A stretch of DNA of 49,071 nucleotides, taken from Gammaproteobacteria bacterium. GTDB taxonomy: Bacteria > Pseudomonadota > Gammaproteobacteria > Coxiellales > Coxiellaceae. The notes below the pieces were generated by a model. The model did not search any database. It was not told the origin of the DNA and was given only the letters and a program-made list of their open reading frames with translations. Shown here piece after piece: positions 1-7,517 of the stretch (its first letter is position 1; each line of letters begins with the position of its first letter). A program made the translations under genes and the position numbers. The stretch lies in the NCBI GenBank assembly GCA_022601255.1, contig JAHZIV010000035.1:1-49071 (forward strand), in the 5' to 3' direction.

Positions 1-1386
1 GTTATTAAAAATAATAAAAATAACGACTGGGATTATTCGGAAGCTGCCTATACCGAACAGGGCACACTGATTCATTCTGATGCCTATGACGATCTCACAT
101 CAAACAAGGCCATTAAAGCTATTTTTACAGATCTTGAAGCAAAAAAACTGGCTACCAAACAAATTAATTATCGTCTGCGCGACTGGGGGATTTCACGCCA
201 ACGCTACTGGGGCACCCCCATACCTATTATTAACTGCAAACATTGCGGCGAAGTTGCCGTGCCAGAGCAAGATCTTCCCGTAGTATTACCAGAAAACTTA
301 ATTCCCGATGGGCAAGGCTCGCCTCTAGCAAAAGATACAGACTTTATTAAAACAAAATGTCCGCAGTGCGGCAAAGCTGCTAAACGCGAAACAGACACGA
401 TGGATACATTCGTAGAATCTTCCTGGTATTACACGCGTTACTGTTGTTTTGACCAAAATAACAGTATGCTCGATGACCGTGCCAAATACTGGACGCCCGT
501 TGATCAATATATCGGTGGTGTCGAACATGCGATCTTACATCTACTCTACGCACGTTTTATGCATAAAGTATTACGCGACCTCGATCTCGTTAATAGTAAC
601 GAACCTATCAAGCGTTTATTGACACAAGGCATGGTCCTTAAAAATGGTGCCAAAATGTCAAAATCAAAAGGCAATACCGTAGCGCCTAAGGCATTTCTCA
701 ATAAATACGGTGCCGATACCATTCGACTCTTTATTATCTTTGCCGCCCCGCCCGAACAATCACTAGAATGGTCTGACCAAGGCGTTGAAGGTGCATTCAA
801 ATTCCTGAATAAACTTTGGAACTTTTGCCAAAAAGTAAAAACAAATGTAGTCACTCTCAATCAAGAAAATGCCACCTTCAAAACCTATGAAGATGAAGCA
901 CTGCAAAAAATTCATCTCGAAATACACAGTATTTTACACCAGGCCAGCCAAGATATAGAACGCATCCAACTCAACACAGTGGTTTCTGCTGCCATGAAAC
1001 TACTGAACGTCATCAGCAAGATTGATCTCAGTCTTGATGAAACAGCACCACTCGTTCAAGAAGGTTTGCGCATCTTGTTACTGATTCTTTCCCCCATCAC
1101 ACCTCATATTACGCATCACCTCTGGAACACACTAGAATATAGCGGCAATATTCTGGACGTCCAGTGGCCAAAAGTAAATGCTCGTGCATTGCAATGCAGC
1201 ACTGTTGAGATTATTGTACAAGTCAATGGAAAATTACGTGGTAAATTATCCGTGACTCAAGATACCATGGAAGAAGATATTAAAACTAAGGCACTGTCAC
1301 TTGAGAATGTCCAACGCCTTATTGAAGGAAAAACTATACGCAAGACCATCCTGGTCCCAAAGAAACTGATTAACCTGGTGGTATAA
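1..1386 (+). CDS. leuS: leucyl-tRNA synthetase, C-terminal part (5' end outside window)
   Basis: This is the 3' part of a class I leucyl-tRNA synthetase, which charges tRNA-Leu in the cytoplasm. The frame is open from base 1, so the start and the HIGH signature lie upstream. Visible are the 'DWGISRQRYWG' block that follows the CP1 editing insertion, a zinc-type CxxC pair (CPQCG), the catalytic KMSKS loop (KMSKSKGN, about residue 218 of this fragment), the anticodon-binding helices and the small C-terminal domain that binds tRNA. It ends in TAA one base before lptE, the usual start of the leuS-lptE-holA-nadD cluster in gammaproteobacteria. Nothing looks broken. Confidence in identity is very high. 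Confidence 0.98.
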   Translation, partial: VIKNNKNNDWDYSEAAYTEQGTLIHSDAYDDLTSNKAIKAIFTDLEAKKLATKQINYRLRDWGISRQRYWGTPIPIINCKHCGEVAVPEQDLPVVLPENLIPDGQGSPLAKDTDFIKTKCPQCGKAAKRETDTMDTFVESSWYYTRYCCFDQNNSMLDDRAKYWTPVDQYIGGVEHAILHLLYARFMHKVLRDLDLVNSNEPIKRLLTQGMVLKNGAKMSKSKGNTVAPKAFLNKYGADTIRLFIIFAAPPEQSLEWSDQGVEGAFKFLNKLWNFCQKVKTNVVTLNQENATFKTYEDEALQKIHLEIHSILHQASQDIERIQLNTVVSAAMKLLNVISKIDLSLDETAPLVQEGLRILLLILSPITPHITHHLWNTLEYSGNILDVQWPKVNARALQCSTVEIIVQVNGKLRGKLSVTQDTMEEDIKTKALSLENVQRLIEGKTIRKTILVPKKLINLVV

Positions 1387-1387
1387 A

Positions 1388-1948
1388 TTGAAAATTCTAC
1401 GCCAACTTTCCTTCAGTTGCTTATTACTAAGCCTGCTGCTATTAAGTGGCTGCGGCTTTCACTTACGGTCAGGCAAAGCCATCCCACCCAAGCTACGTAC
1501 ATTATATTTCCATTCCTCCAACCCATACGACGAGTCAAGTGTCACACTGGAACAAACCTTGCAATCACTTGGCGTTCACTTAGTATCCTCACCCAATAAA
1601 GCACGTTATGGCCTATATTTTATGGGCAGCAATCTTACCCACAATCAGGCCAACATCAGTAATTCCAATCAATCGACCAGTGTTTCATTCACACTAACAA
1701 CACAAATTAAGTTAACCGACAGAAATGGCGATGCTCTGCTTGGACCACTATCCTTCTCAGCATCCAGTAGCCAGACTCTTAACGCCGACCAGATTTATAC
1801 CACCACTATTGATAGCGGTGCCAAACAACAACTGCAACAAAATGTAATCTCATCCATTTATTACTGGCTAACCAGTGATGAGGTCAAACAAGCTTTAAGA
1901 CAAACCTATGCAAATAAACATAAAACAACTCAACAACACAATAAATAG
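1388..1948 (+). CDS. lptE: LPS-assembly lipoprotein LptE
   Basis: LptE is the outer-membrane lipoprotein that plugs the LptD barrel and delivers lipopolysaccharide to the cell surface. The 186-residue product has a positively charged N terminus, a leucine-rich hydrophobic stretch and a lipobox (LLSGC, Cys22), followed by the family's 'GFHLR' opening. The start is a TTG one base after the leuS stop, which implies translational coupling. The last 41 bases overlap holA in another frame. The C-terminal tail is polar and Gln/Asn-rich. Identity rests on the lipobox plus 'GCGFHLR' and on conserved synteny; the rest of this family is poorly conserved. Confidence 0.93.
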   Translation: MKILRQLSFSCLLLSLLLLSGCGFHLRSGKAIPPKLRTLYFHSSNPYDESSVTLEQTLQSLGVHLVSSPNKARYGLYFMGSNLTHNQANISNSNQSTSVSFTLTTQIKLTDRNGDALLGPLSFSASSSQTLNADQIYTTTIDSGAKQQLQQNVISSIYYWLTSDEVKQALRQTYANKHKTTQQHNK

Positions 1949-2942
1949 AGGCCTTAGCCCTATTTACTTAATCAGTAGCGATGTAACGCTACTGTCACAG
2001 CAATCACGGGACAGCATTAAACAAGTGGCCAAGCAGGCTGGTTTTAATCAAACAGAATTGATTCACATGAATACCAGCTTTGACTGGTCGGAATTCTATG
2101 CAACATTACAAGCCTATAGCTTATTTAGTGATAAAAGCTGTGTCGATTTCCGTAACCCTCAAGCAAAGTTTGAGAAAGCTGGGTTAAAGATTTTGCAAGA
2201 CTATCTTGCAAAACCCAATCCTGACAAAATACTGATTATCACTACGCAAAAACTCACCGCTGCACAAAAACGTTCACAATGGTACAAGCTTATTGATAAG
2301 CATGGCGTGATTCTACCGATTTGGCCACCGAATGCTTCGGAGTTACAGCATTGGATCAAGACCCAACTACAACAAGCACAGCTATCAACTTCTCAGCAAG
2401 GCATACAACTCATTGCACACTTGACCGAGGGGAACCTATTGGCTACACACCAGGCGATTGAGAAATTACGATTACAATACCCTGGTCAAACCATTAGCGA
2501 AGATCAAATTGCTCAAGGCATTAATGACAACTCAAATTTTAACGTGTTTGATTTGATGAATTATATATTGCAGGGAAATCGTCTGCAGACCACCCGCATC
2601 ATCAACCGCCTCAAAAGCAGTGGCGCCGAAGCCACGCTGGTATTGTGGGCATTGTGTAATGAAATTCGTACTTTGATTGGCATGCGTTATAAACTAGATA
2701 ACGGTATGAACATCCAGCAAGTATTACAGACACAATGGAGTAATCGTAAAGCTATTTTAAAGAGTGCATTGTCAAGACATACGACACAGTCCCTTGAGAC
2801 ATTACTATTAAAGGCCAGTGAAATTGATAAAACAATCAAAGGTATTATTGCTGGCAACCACTGGGATGCCATCATGCAATTAGGCCTTGCATTAAGCGGC
2901 CAAAAAACCTTAACACGAGCGTATTCACATGAGCCTGCCTAA
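1908..2942 (+). CDS. holA: DNA polymerase III delta subunit
   Basis: HolA is the clamp-loader subunit that opens the beta sliding clamp during replication. The 344-residue length is normal. The N terminus (MQINIKQLNNTINRGLSPIYLI) matches the family pattern in which an initial helix leads into 'G-L-x-P-x-Y-L-x-S-x-D'. A central segment 'NFNVFDLMNYILQGN' is the typical lid/collar junction. The ATG at 1908 lies inside lptE, giving a 41-base overlap. I kept it because the N-terminal signature begins right at this Met. The gene overlaps nadD by 14 bases. Confidence 0.95.
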   Translation: MQINIKQLNNTINRGLSPIYLISSDVTLLSQQSRDSIKQVAKQAGFNQTELIHMNTSFDWSEFYATLQAYSLFSDKSCVDFRNPQAKFEKAGLKILQDYLAKPNPDKILIITTQKLTAAQKRSQWYKLIDKHGVILPIWPPNASELQHWIKTQLQQAQLSTSQQGIQLIAHLTEGNLLATHQAIEKLRLQYPGQTISEDQIAQGINDNSNFNVFDLMNYILQGNRLQTTRIINRLKSSGAEATLVLWALCNEIRTLIGMRYKLDNGMNIQQVLQTQWSNRKAILKSALSRHTTQSLETLLLKASEIDKTIKGIIAGNHWDAIMQLGLALSGQKTLTRAYSHEPA

Positions 2943-3573
2943 ACAAGCCATTGGCATCTTAGGAGGAACATTTGACCCATTCCATAATGGCCACCTAGCC
3001 ATTGCAGAGCAGTTATTGCTTAAAATTCCACTCGATCGTATTGAATTTATTCCCTGCAAAAAACCCGCGACACACAAACAACCCATTGCAACCGCAAAAC
3101 AACGTTTACAGATGACACGCTTAGGCGTTCGAAATAAAAATTCTAAATTTTGTGTTAACGCTATTGAAATGCAACGCGCTGGCATTTCTTATATGGTTGA
3201 TACCCTACAAATTTTACGCTCACGGCAACCTAAGGATTCTATCAGCCTCATTATAGGCTCTGATGTTTTTCAATTTCTGAATCAATGGCTACATTGGCAT
3301 CGGTTATTAACTTATGCACATATTATCGTAGTCAGTCGCCCCCAAAATAAACTCACTAAAGTCAGCTGGCTACAAGATTTTTTGCAACAACACCAAACTT
3401 ACTCAGCAGATACTCTATTGAATAGCCTAAACGGTAGTATTTACTTTCAAGCACTCGACACCCCAAATATTTCTTCAAGCCAAATACGCGAAAAACTTGC
3501 AGCAGACAAAAGCGTCAATGCCGACTTACCGATGCCAGTGCTAACCTATATAGAGAAACAACAACTGTATTAA
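2929..3573 (+). CDS. nadD: nicotinate-nucleotide adenylyltransferase
   Basis: NadD transfers AMP from ATP to nicotinate mononucleotide, the penultimate step of NAD synthesis. The 214-residue protein starts with the nucleotidyltransferase signature GGTFDPFHNGH (T/HxGH-type ATP site) and ends with the second ATP motif, 'ISSSQIREKL' (SSTxIR class). It overlaps the 3' end of holA by 14 bases. In many gammaproteobacteria rsfS follows directly, but here four unrelated genes intervene before rsfS at 8779. Confidence 0.97.
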   Translation: MSLPKQAIGILGGTFDPFHNGHLAIAEQLLLKIPLDRIEFIPCKKPATHKQPIATAKQRLQMTRLGVRNKNSKFCVNAIEMQRAGISYMVDTLQILRSRQPKDSISLIIGSDVFQFLNQWLHWHRLLTYAHIIVVSRPQNKLTKVSWLQDFLQQHQTYSADTLLNSLNGSIYFQALDTPNISSSQIREKLAADKSVNADLPMPVLTYIEKQQLY

Positions 3574-3678
3574 ACCTATAGCTCTTAACTAATCAGCAAA
3601 AAACAACTACTTTCTAGTGAAAATAAATCTCGCTGCATCTCAAGGGTTAACCCCCCCCCTACCCTATCCCAACAAGAT

Positions 3679-3716
3679 TTGATAGTATCGCCTGCCCTGC
3701 ACAATATTTCTATAAT
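3679..3716 (+). promoter_or_regulatory. possible promoter of the LOV kinase gene
   Basis: The 164-base gap before the LOV kinase holds a nine-base C run (3651-3659), a TTGATA at 3679-3684 and an A+T-rich TATAAT at 3711-3716. Their spacing is not ideal (CAATAT at 3702-3707 has a 17-base spacer to TTGATA). The Shine-Dalgarno AGAGGAAG just upstream of the ATG is good. I cannot say which hexamer pair is used. Confidence 0.25.
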
Positions 3717-3737
3717 TTTACAACTCAAGAGGAAGTT

Positions 3738-4901
3738 ATGTTATCTAAAACTATCGATTTTGCTGATGTTATCCTGAAAACACTGCACGTTGCTACCGAT
3801 GGGTTTCTAATTACAGATCCACATCAAGATGATAACCCAATCGTATTTGCCAGCAAATCTTTTATACAACAGACTGGATATCATGAAAATGAAATATTGG
3901 GCCAGAACTGTCGCTTCCTGCAGGGAAAAGATAGCGATCAGGGTATGATCAAAAAAATACAGTCTGCCATTAAAAACAAAAAACCGTTCAAGGGGGTCAT
4001 CTTAAATTATCGCAAAGATGGTTCTCCATTCTGGAATTTGGTTTGTATCACTCCTATTTTTGATGCTAATAATAATCTACTCTGCTTCTCTGGCGTGCAA
4101 ACCGATATTACCGAACTGAAACACACTCAAGAATTAGTAGAGCAACAAAAGGTTGAATTAGCTCACTTTGGCCGTCTTCACCAAGTAGATAAAATGAGCG
4201 CCAGTATTTTCCATGAACTAAAACAGCCACTATCGGCACTGATGAACTACATTAATGGACTCACCAATATTGATAAAAACAATCTACCAGAACATATTAA
4301 AAGCGCTTTAATTGCTATGAAAGAGCAAATTTACCGAACAAACGACATGATCACGCATTTCAACTATTACACCAAGAAAAAATCGGTTGAAAGAGCTAAA
4401 GGTGACATTAATGAGTTGGTTGAACATGCCGTCTATCTACTATCACATGATCTAATCGATATTGATGTGACGACCACGGTTAGCAAGATACCTCCCTATG
4501 TGGTGATGGATAAATTGCAGCTATTACAAGTTGTCACTAATATTATTCAAAATGCAATAGAAGCGATGCGAAACATATCCAATGAAGAAACCAAAAAACT
4601 AGCTATCTTGACAAACAAAATAGATAATAAAACTGTCCGCATTACTATTCATAATAATGGTCCTCGTATCACTGAAGGAGATATTAAACATTTATTTGAG
4701 CCTTTCTATACCACCAAAAAGAATGGCACCGGCATTGGTCTTGCATTAGCGCACCGTATTATTGAGATGCACGGCGGCAAGATTTCCGTTAAATCAAACG
4801 CTGCTGAAGGCACAACGTTTACAATAGACTTACCTCTTTTGACTAACAACGAAAGCACCAAGACCAGCAGCAGCTCTACACCTAGCCAACTACCTCTTTG
4901 A
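3738..4901 (+). CDS. LOV-domain sensor histidine kinase (putative blue-light receptor)
   Basis: The 387-residue soluble protein has an N-terminal LOV-type PAS domain (about residues 10-125) and a C-terminal kinase. LOV domains bind a flavin and form a cysteinyl adduct under blue light. All hallmark residues are present: the reactive Cys58 in GQNCRFLQG, Asn90 in LNYRKDG, Asn100 in FWN and Gln121 in GVQTDIT. A short coiled coil leads to the H-box HELKQPLSAL (His159), an N-box (IIQNAIEAM) and the G2 box (GTGIGLALAHRI). The H-box resembles that of FixL-type kinases. No receiver gene is adjacent, so the output partner is unknown. The stop codon overlaps the convergent gene by 12 bases. Start at ATG 3738, with AGAGGAAG before it. 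Confidence 0.9.
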   Translation: MLSKTIDFADVILKTLHVATDGFLITDPHQDDNPIVFASKSFIQQTGYHENEILGQNCRFLQGKDSDQGMIKKIQSAIKNKKPFKGVILNYRKDGSPFWNLVCITPIFDANNNLLCFSGVQTDITELKHTQELVEQQKVELAHFGRLHQVDKMSASIFHELKQPLSALMNYINGLTNIDKNNLPEHIKSALIAMKEQIYRTNDMITHFNYYTKKKSVERAKGDINELVEHAVYLLSHDLIDIDVTTTVSKIPPYVVMDKLQLLQVVTNIIQNAIEAMRNISNEETKKLAILTNKIDNKTVRITIHNNGPRITEGDIKHLFEPFYTTKKNGTGIGLALAHRIIEMHGGKISVKSNAAEGTTFTIDLPLLTNNESTKTSSSSTPSQLPL

Positions 4902-6107
4902 TATAAACATTAAGGCGTCTTGTAACTGTTTTTTGAATCTTTCTTGAATACGTCCAGGAGGTGACTTTTCAGGGAATTTGCTAAAGAAATCCGGGAAGAA
5001 ACATGTTCGAGCCAAATCAACCTCTATCATCCCAGGAACAACCTGGTCAGGTGCCGAAGTGGCTTCAACACATGTCTTAATATTTTTCAAATATGCCTCT
5101 TGAGTAAACATATTGCCTGCCACAATAGTTCCAAATAACAGCGCGGTTTTACCAAGCTCTGTTAATGCCGTTTTCTTCTTTACATGATGCTCAGGGATAG
5201 GCGATGTTGCATATATTGCTAACATCATCATACCCAGATGACTCTTGTAATTTACATCATTATATTTACTGCAATAATCATTTAATAACATCCCTTGTTT
5301 TGCGGTAGCTCCAATCGCCTCAGGCTCCATTCTCGCTAACTTATAAGTCACATAAATTAAATACACAATAAGCCGATCATCAACGACACTATCAAGCGCC
5401 TCAAGCAATAATTTCTGAATGGCTTCCAACTGCTCGCGCTGCTCAGCTTTTTTCTGCATGGGAATACACCGCTTCAAACTCACTTCAGCACCTAATACAA
5501 ATGGCTTTGGATCCACTGGCGCAGCAACTTTGTGATGTATCGCTTTTTCTGGTTCCAGACCCACGACCACAACCTCATCAGAATGATGACTGTTTTTAGG
5601 CTTATTTCCGACTACTTTCTTTTTTGCATTATTTTTCTTAGCTTTTCTCTTTCCAGCAGGCCTGCTGCCATTAACTTCTTTTGTAGCTTTCTTCTTATTA
5701 GGCGGCTTAGCACCGTACGCAACAACAGCTCCTTCTTTTGTACCCGCATCACTAATAGCCGCAGCCTTTAGCAAACCATCAAGTCCCGAACGATACACTG
5801 GTGCTGGCAATAGGTACGTATCAAAATCCAGACTAAATCTATTGCCATTGCAATCGTATGCGCCTGGAGGATGCGATCCGCCAAATTCATCACACCACCC
5901 CAACGGCCAATATGTAAGACCAAACCCAACTGTCATCGGAAAAGGGTAGGTGACCTCATCGCAGTCTGTATCCAAAACCATCGCAGGATAAGGGGGAGTG
6001 CTATATTCATTGGCAACCCCTTCAGGAAAATATACTAAATCACGACCCAAAACATCGCACCCAATAAGAAAGGGTGCTTTTTGCTGCTGATATACGCCTC
6101 TGCTCAT
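4890..6107 (-). CDS. orphan protein with lysine-rich NLS-like segment; candidate secreted effector
   Basis: I recognise no family in this 405-residue protein. It has no signal peptide and no clear membrane segment. The N-terminal part (1-115) is rich in Pro, Tyr, Gly and Asp. Residues 134-171 are strongly basic, with KRKAKK (153-158) and KKK (162-164) resembling a bipartite nuclear localisation signal. The C-terminal half (about 210-405) looks mostly helical. A PmrA-like tandem repeat lies 47-66 bases upstream of the ATG, as for two other orphan genes here. The Shine-Dalgarno is GGCGGG. It sits in the insertion between nadD and rsfS and overlaps the LOV kinase tail. I infer a type IV-secreted effector from regulator box, orphan status and host-type motif; none of these proves secretion. 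Confidence 0.8.
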   Translation of the reverse strand: MSRGVYQQQKAPFLIGCDVLGRDLVYFPEGVANEYSTPPYPAMVLDTDCDEVTYPFPMTVGFGLTYWPLGWCDEFGGSHPPGAYDCNGNRFSLDFDTYLLPAPVYRSGLDGLLKAAAISDAGTKEGAVVAYGAKPPNKKKATKEVNGSRPAGKRKAKKNNAKKKVVGNKPKNSHHSDEVVVVGLEPEKAIHHKVAAPVDPKPFVLGAEVSLKRCIPMQKKAEQREQLEAIQKLLLEALDSVVDDRLIVYLIYVTYKLARMEPEAIGATAKQGMLLNDYCSKYNDVNYKSHLGMMMLAIYATSPIPEHHVKKKTALTELGKTALLFGTIVAGNMFTQEAYLKNIKTCVEATSAPDQVVPGMIEVDLARTCFFPDFFSKFPEKSPPGRIQERFKKQLQDALMFISKR

Positions 6108-6153
6108 AATTATGCCCGCCTATTAGATAAAATAAACCTGATTCTACAAAAAT

Positions 6154-6173
6154 AGTATTAATGAAATCTTAAA
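6154..6173 (-). promoter_or_regulatory. PmrA-like box upstream of the 405-aa orphan gene
   Basis: On the minus strand two 9-base half-sites, TTTAAGATT and ATTAATACT, are separated by TC. That gives TTAA cores with an 11-base period, matching the PmrA pattern YTTAAK-N5-YTTAAK except for the first base of the second half. In Legionella and Coxiella, PmrA boxes of this form precede icm/dot and effector genes (established knowledge). The box is 47-66 bases from the start codon. An extended -10-like TGTAGAAT lies downstream at 6141-6148. Confidence 0.6.
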
Positions 6174-6194
6174 ATCTAGAATAGCAGGGATACC

Positions 6195-6224
6195 GAGATC
6201 GTGGCCGCGGTACGACGGGATCTC
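6195..6224. repeat. G+C-rich imperfect palindrome next to nhaA
   Basis: GAGATC (6195-6200) and GATCTC (6219-6224) form an inverted repeat around an unusually G+C-rich core (containing CCGCGG) in an otherwise A+T-rich gap. It lies immediately after the nhaA stop codon (minus strand) and could fold in nhaA mRNA. There is no T run after it, so a classical intrinsic terminator is doubtful. It resembles dispersed palindromic repeats seen in many genomes. Confidence 0.35.
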
Positions 6225-6225
6225 T

Positions 6226-7383
6226 CTACTTACGCAAACTCAACACCAACACCCCAAACACAGCAGAACATAATGAACCTAACAACACACCTTGACGGAC
6301 TAAATTCTCAAATGGCGTATTGGTAAATGCCAATGCACCCAAAAATAAACTCATGGTAAAGCCAATGCCGGTCAATGCCGAAATACCCAGCAAGTGTGAG
6401 AACCGCACCCCTTCTGGCAACTTCGCCCAACGTATCAAAATAATAAACGAACAAAATAAAAAGACTCCCAGCGTCTTACCCACAAACAGACCCGCCGCAA
6501 TCCCCAGCGGAACAGATGAAAACAATGCTCCCCAACTAATTCCTTGAAACGAAACACCACCATTAAAGAACACAAACAACGGTAACACCAAGAATACAAC
6601 CCAAGGGTGTAGGTGTTTTTCTAAATGGCGTAACGGTGAAAAGACACCATCTTTTCCGCTCGATAGTGGAATCGTCAAACCCACTATCACACCACCCAAG
6701 GTCGCATGCACACCTGACTTTAAGACACAAAAACAAATCACAACACCAATCAATATATACGGCGCAACACGACTCACACCGCGAAAATTTAAATACAATA
6801 ATACCAATACACCCAGCAGCGCCACTTCTAACGATAACCAAGAAAGCGACCCTGTATAAACAGCGGCGATAATAGTCACAGCAACAATATCATCAACAAT
6901 CGACAACGCGATCAACATAATTTTCAAACGTGTCGGTACACGATCGCCCAGTAACGCTACTATCCCTAGCATAAAGGCAATATCCGTCGTGGTTGGAATC
7001 GGCCAACCTGGCATCGCCGCCTTATCGTGATGATTGAAAAAAACGTAAATAGCAATAGGCAATACAATACCGCCAATCGCACCAGCAATCGGTAACGTTA
7101 GTTGTGATGGCTCTGATAACTCGCCCTCTAGAATTTCACGCTTAATCTCAAGCGCCAAAAGCATAAAGAATATTGCCATCAGCCCTTCATTAACCCACAG
7201 CACCAGTGGTTTTTTTACAACGAACTGCGCAATCCCAAAATGTAACGGTAGATCGATAAAATGTGAATACCAATTCGCAAGACCGCTATTAGCAATAATT
7301 AAGGCAATCACTAACACCACAAACAGCAAGATGCCGCCAAGTGCTTCCATTTTGATAAATCGTTGTAACTGCCGTGTCACCAT
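6226..7383 (-). CDS. nhaA: Na+/H+ antiporter NhaA
   Basis: NhaA exchanges two protons for one sodium ion across the inner membrane and maintains pH and salt homeostasis. The 385-residue product has about twelve membrane segments. The conserved elements are visible: the 'F...EALGG' N terminus, 'LWVNEGLMAIFF', 'IPTTTDIAF' and the ion-binding Asp pair in SIVDDIVAV. The frame extends to an ATG at 7428, but I chose ATG 7383 because family members begin shortly before the 'RF...EA.GG' motif. Neither start has a convincing Shine-Dalgarno. It is divergent from the Nramp-type gene, and the Fur-like box at 7430-7448 lies in the shared upstream region. If translation began at 7428, the leader would overlap that region. 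Confidence 0.95.
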   Translation of the reverse strand: MVTRQLQRFIKMEALGGILLFVVLVIALIIANSGLANWYSHFIDLPLHFGIAQFVVKKPLVLWVNEGLMAIFFMLLALEIKREILEGELSEPSQLTLPIAGAIGGIVLPIAIYVFFNHHDKAAMPGWPIPTTTDIAFMLGIVALLGDRVPTRLKIMLIALSIVDDIVAVTIIAAVYTGSLSWLSLEVALLGVLVLLYLNFRGVSRVAPYILIGVVICFCVLKSGVHATLGGVIVGLTIPLSSGKDGVFSPLRHLEKHLHPWVVFLVLPLFVFFNGGVSFQGISWGALFSSVPLGIAAGLFVGKTLGVFLFCSFIILIRWAKLPEGVRFSHLLGISALTGIGFTMSLFLGALAFTNTPFENLVRQGVLLGSLCSAVFGVLVLSLRK

Positions 7384-7429
7384 GGCGTTTATTGTAATGC
7401 ATTCATTGCAATTATTCAGCCCTCTCATC

Positions 7430-7448
7430 GCAAATGAGAATCATTTGC
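7430..7448. promoter_or_regulatory. Fur-like operator (19-bp palindrome)
   Basis: The sequence GCAAATGAGAATCATTTGC is a near-perfect 9-1-9 palindrome. It agrees at 14 of 19 positions with the classical Fur box GATAATGATAATCATTATC, including the core AATGA-N-AATCATT. It overlaps the -35 region of the plus-strand promoter of the Nramp-type gene. Fur, or a related metal regulator such as MntR or Zur, could bind here. The core favours Fur. Confidence 0.65.
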
Positions 7449-7474
7449 ATCTACTGGAATCCCTGTGCTATTAT
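7445..7474 (+). promoter_or_regulatory. putative sigma-70 promoter of the Nramp-type gene
   Basis: TTGCAT (7445-7450) and TATTAT (7469-7474) are separated by 18 bases, about 45 bases upstream of the ATG at 7518. The -35 hexamer overlaps the right half of the Fur-like palindrome, which suits repression by a metal-loaded regulator. Confidence 0.5.
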
Positions 7475-7517
7475 CTCCCGCCTATGAGACACACTTTTCA
7501 ACCACAGGACAATTCAA

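Noticed and set aside
6563-6841. Frames within nhaA in other phases (both strands)
   Set aside because: Shadows of the intact nhaA reading frame with no family signature.
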